Source: Pseudomonadota bacterium | GTDB lineage: Bacteria; Pseudomonadota; Gammaproteobacteria; Xanthomonadales; Xanthomonadaceae | NCBI GenBank assembly: GCA_025355485.1 | Contig: JANXZP010000200.1 | Coordinates: 1 to 5,803 of the forward strand | DNA: 5,803 nt | Reading direction: 5' to 3' | Part shown: piece by piece, positions 5,410-5,803 of the stretch | Numbering within the stretch: position 1 is the stretch's first letter | Layout: each line of letters opens with the position of its first letter | Notes under the pieces: generated by a model | Told to the model about the DNA's origin: nothing | The model's input: the letters and a program-made list of their open reading frames with translations, nothing else | The model's database searches: none | Translations under genes and position numbers: made by a program

Positions 5410-5803
5410 GTCAGGCCAGCATGAGTTCGGTTGCACGCCAATACTGGCAACTCACGAAACCGCGCGTAGTCGCGCTGATTGTGTTCACTGCATTCGTCGG
5501 GATGCTGCTTGCGCGCGTCGATCCGTCGCCCGGCATGCCGATCCCGCCGCCGCAATGGCCACCACTGCGCGAGGCGTTGCGGGGATTCCTCGGGATCTGG
5601 CTCGCTGCTGCGTCGGCTGCGGCGATCAACCAACTGCTCGACGCGCGCATCGACGCAAAGATGACGCGCACCTCATGGCGACCGATCGTGGTCGGGCAGA
5701 TCACGCCGACGAAAGCGCTGGTCTTCGCGCTCGTGCTCGCAACGATGTCGATGCTGGTCCTGGGAATCTGGGTCAACACATTGACTGCAGAGCTGACCTT
5801 CGC
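5406..5803 (+). CDS. ctaB: Protoheme IX farnesyltransferase (heme O synthase), N-terminal part (3' end outside window)
   Basis: UbiA-type prenyltransferase that adds farnesyl to heme B to give heme O, the substrate of CtaA. The first 132 residues are visible and the frame runs off the window end. LTKPRVVALIVFTAFVGMLL (16-35) is the typical first helix with the LTKPR motif. WLAAASAAAINQLLDARIDA (65-84) includes the N75-xxx-D79-xxx-D83 prenyl-diphosphate/Mg2+ binding motif. It is followed by KMTRTSWRPIVVGQITP (85-101). Two small oddities are a proline-rich loop at 40-53 (PSPGMPIPPPQWPP) that looks longer than in most relatives, and Ser90 where Arg or Lys is common (TRTxxRP). ATG 5406 is chosen for its ATGA overlap with ctaA. 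ATG 5421, with AGG at 5413-5415, is an alternative five codons in. Heme O and heme A synthesis are thus translationally linked. Confidence 0.93.
   Translation, partial: MSQASMSSVARQYWQLTKPRVVALIVFTAFVGMLLARVDPSPGMPIPPPQWPPLREALRGFLGIWLAAASAAAINQLLDARIDAKMTRTSWRPIVVGQITPTKALVFALVLATMSMLVLGIWVNTLTAELTF

Overview
The window is a stretch of a high-GC proteobacterial chromosome carrying an aa3-type cytochrome c oxidase (complex IV) biogenesis locus. The gene order is ctaD, a tiny membrane protein, ctaG, ctaE, an antisense DUF2909 gene, SURF1, a SCO-like protein, ctaA and ctaB. This order, the wording of the proteins and the base composition resemble Gammaproteobacteria of the order Xanthomonadales (Rhodanobacter/Dyella/Xanthomonas-like). 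The taxonomic call is an inference from remembered gene order, not from a search.

Left part (1-2551, + strand): the C-terminal half of oxidase subunit I (ctaD, cut by the window start) is followed by a 139-nt gap. Then come a 43-residue one-helix protein of the 'cytochrome oxidase small assembly protein' kind, the CuB-insertion chaperone CtaG/Cox11 and subunit III (ctaE). A perfect 13-bp hairpin at 2575-2603 closes this transcription unit and also serves the gene converging from the other side.

Middle (2645-2854, - strand): a two-helix DUF2909 'twin transmembrane' gene interrupts the cluster. It converges on ctaE and diverges from SURF1 across 56 nt.

Right part (2911-5803, + strand): SURF1, a 184-residue membrane-anchored SCO/thioredoxin-like protein with a CxxxC motif, heme A synthase (ctaA) and heme O synthase (ctaB, cut by the window end). 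SURF1/SCO-like and ctaA/ctaB are joined by ATGA overlaps. A possible 12-codon mini-ORF bridges the SCO-like gene and ctaA with an ATGA overlap at each end.

Together the genes make one machine. CtaB and CtaA convert heme B to heme O and then heme A. SURF1 is thought to help place heme A in subunit I. CtaG delivers copper to CuB of subunit I, and the SCO-like protein may handle copper or thiols. CtaD and CtaE are structural subunits. Every substantial gene belongs to a known family and I see no mobile element, CRISPR array, tRNA or rRNA. The less-described parts are the SCO-like protein, the DUF2909 protein, the very small protein and possible tiny coupling ORFs.
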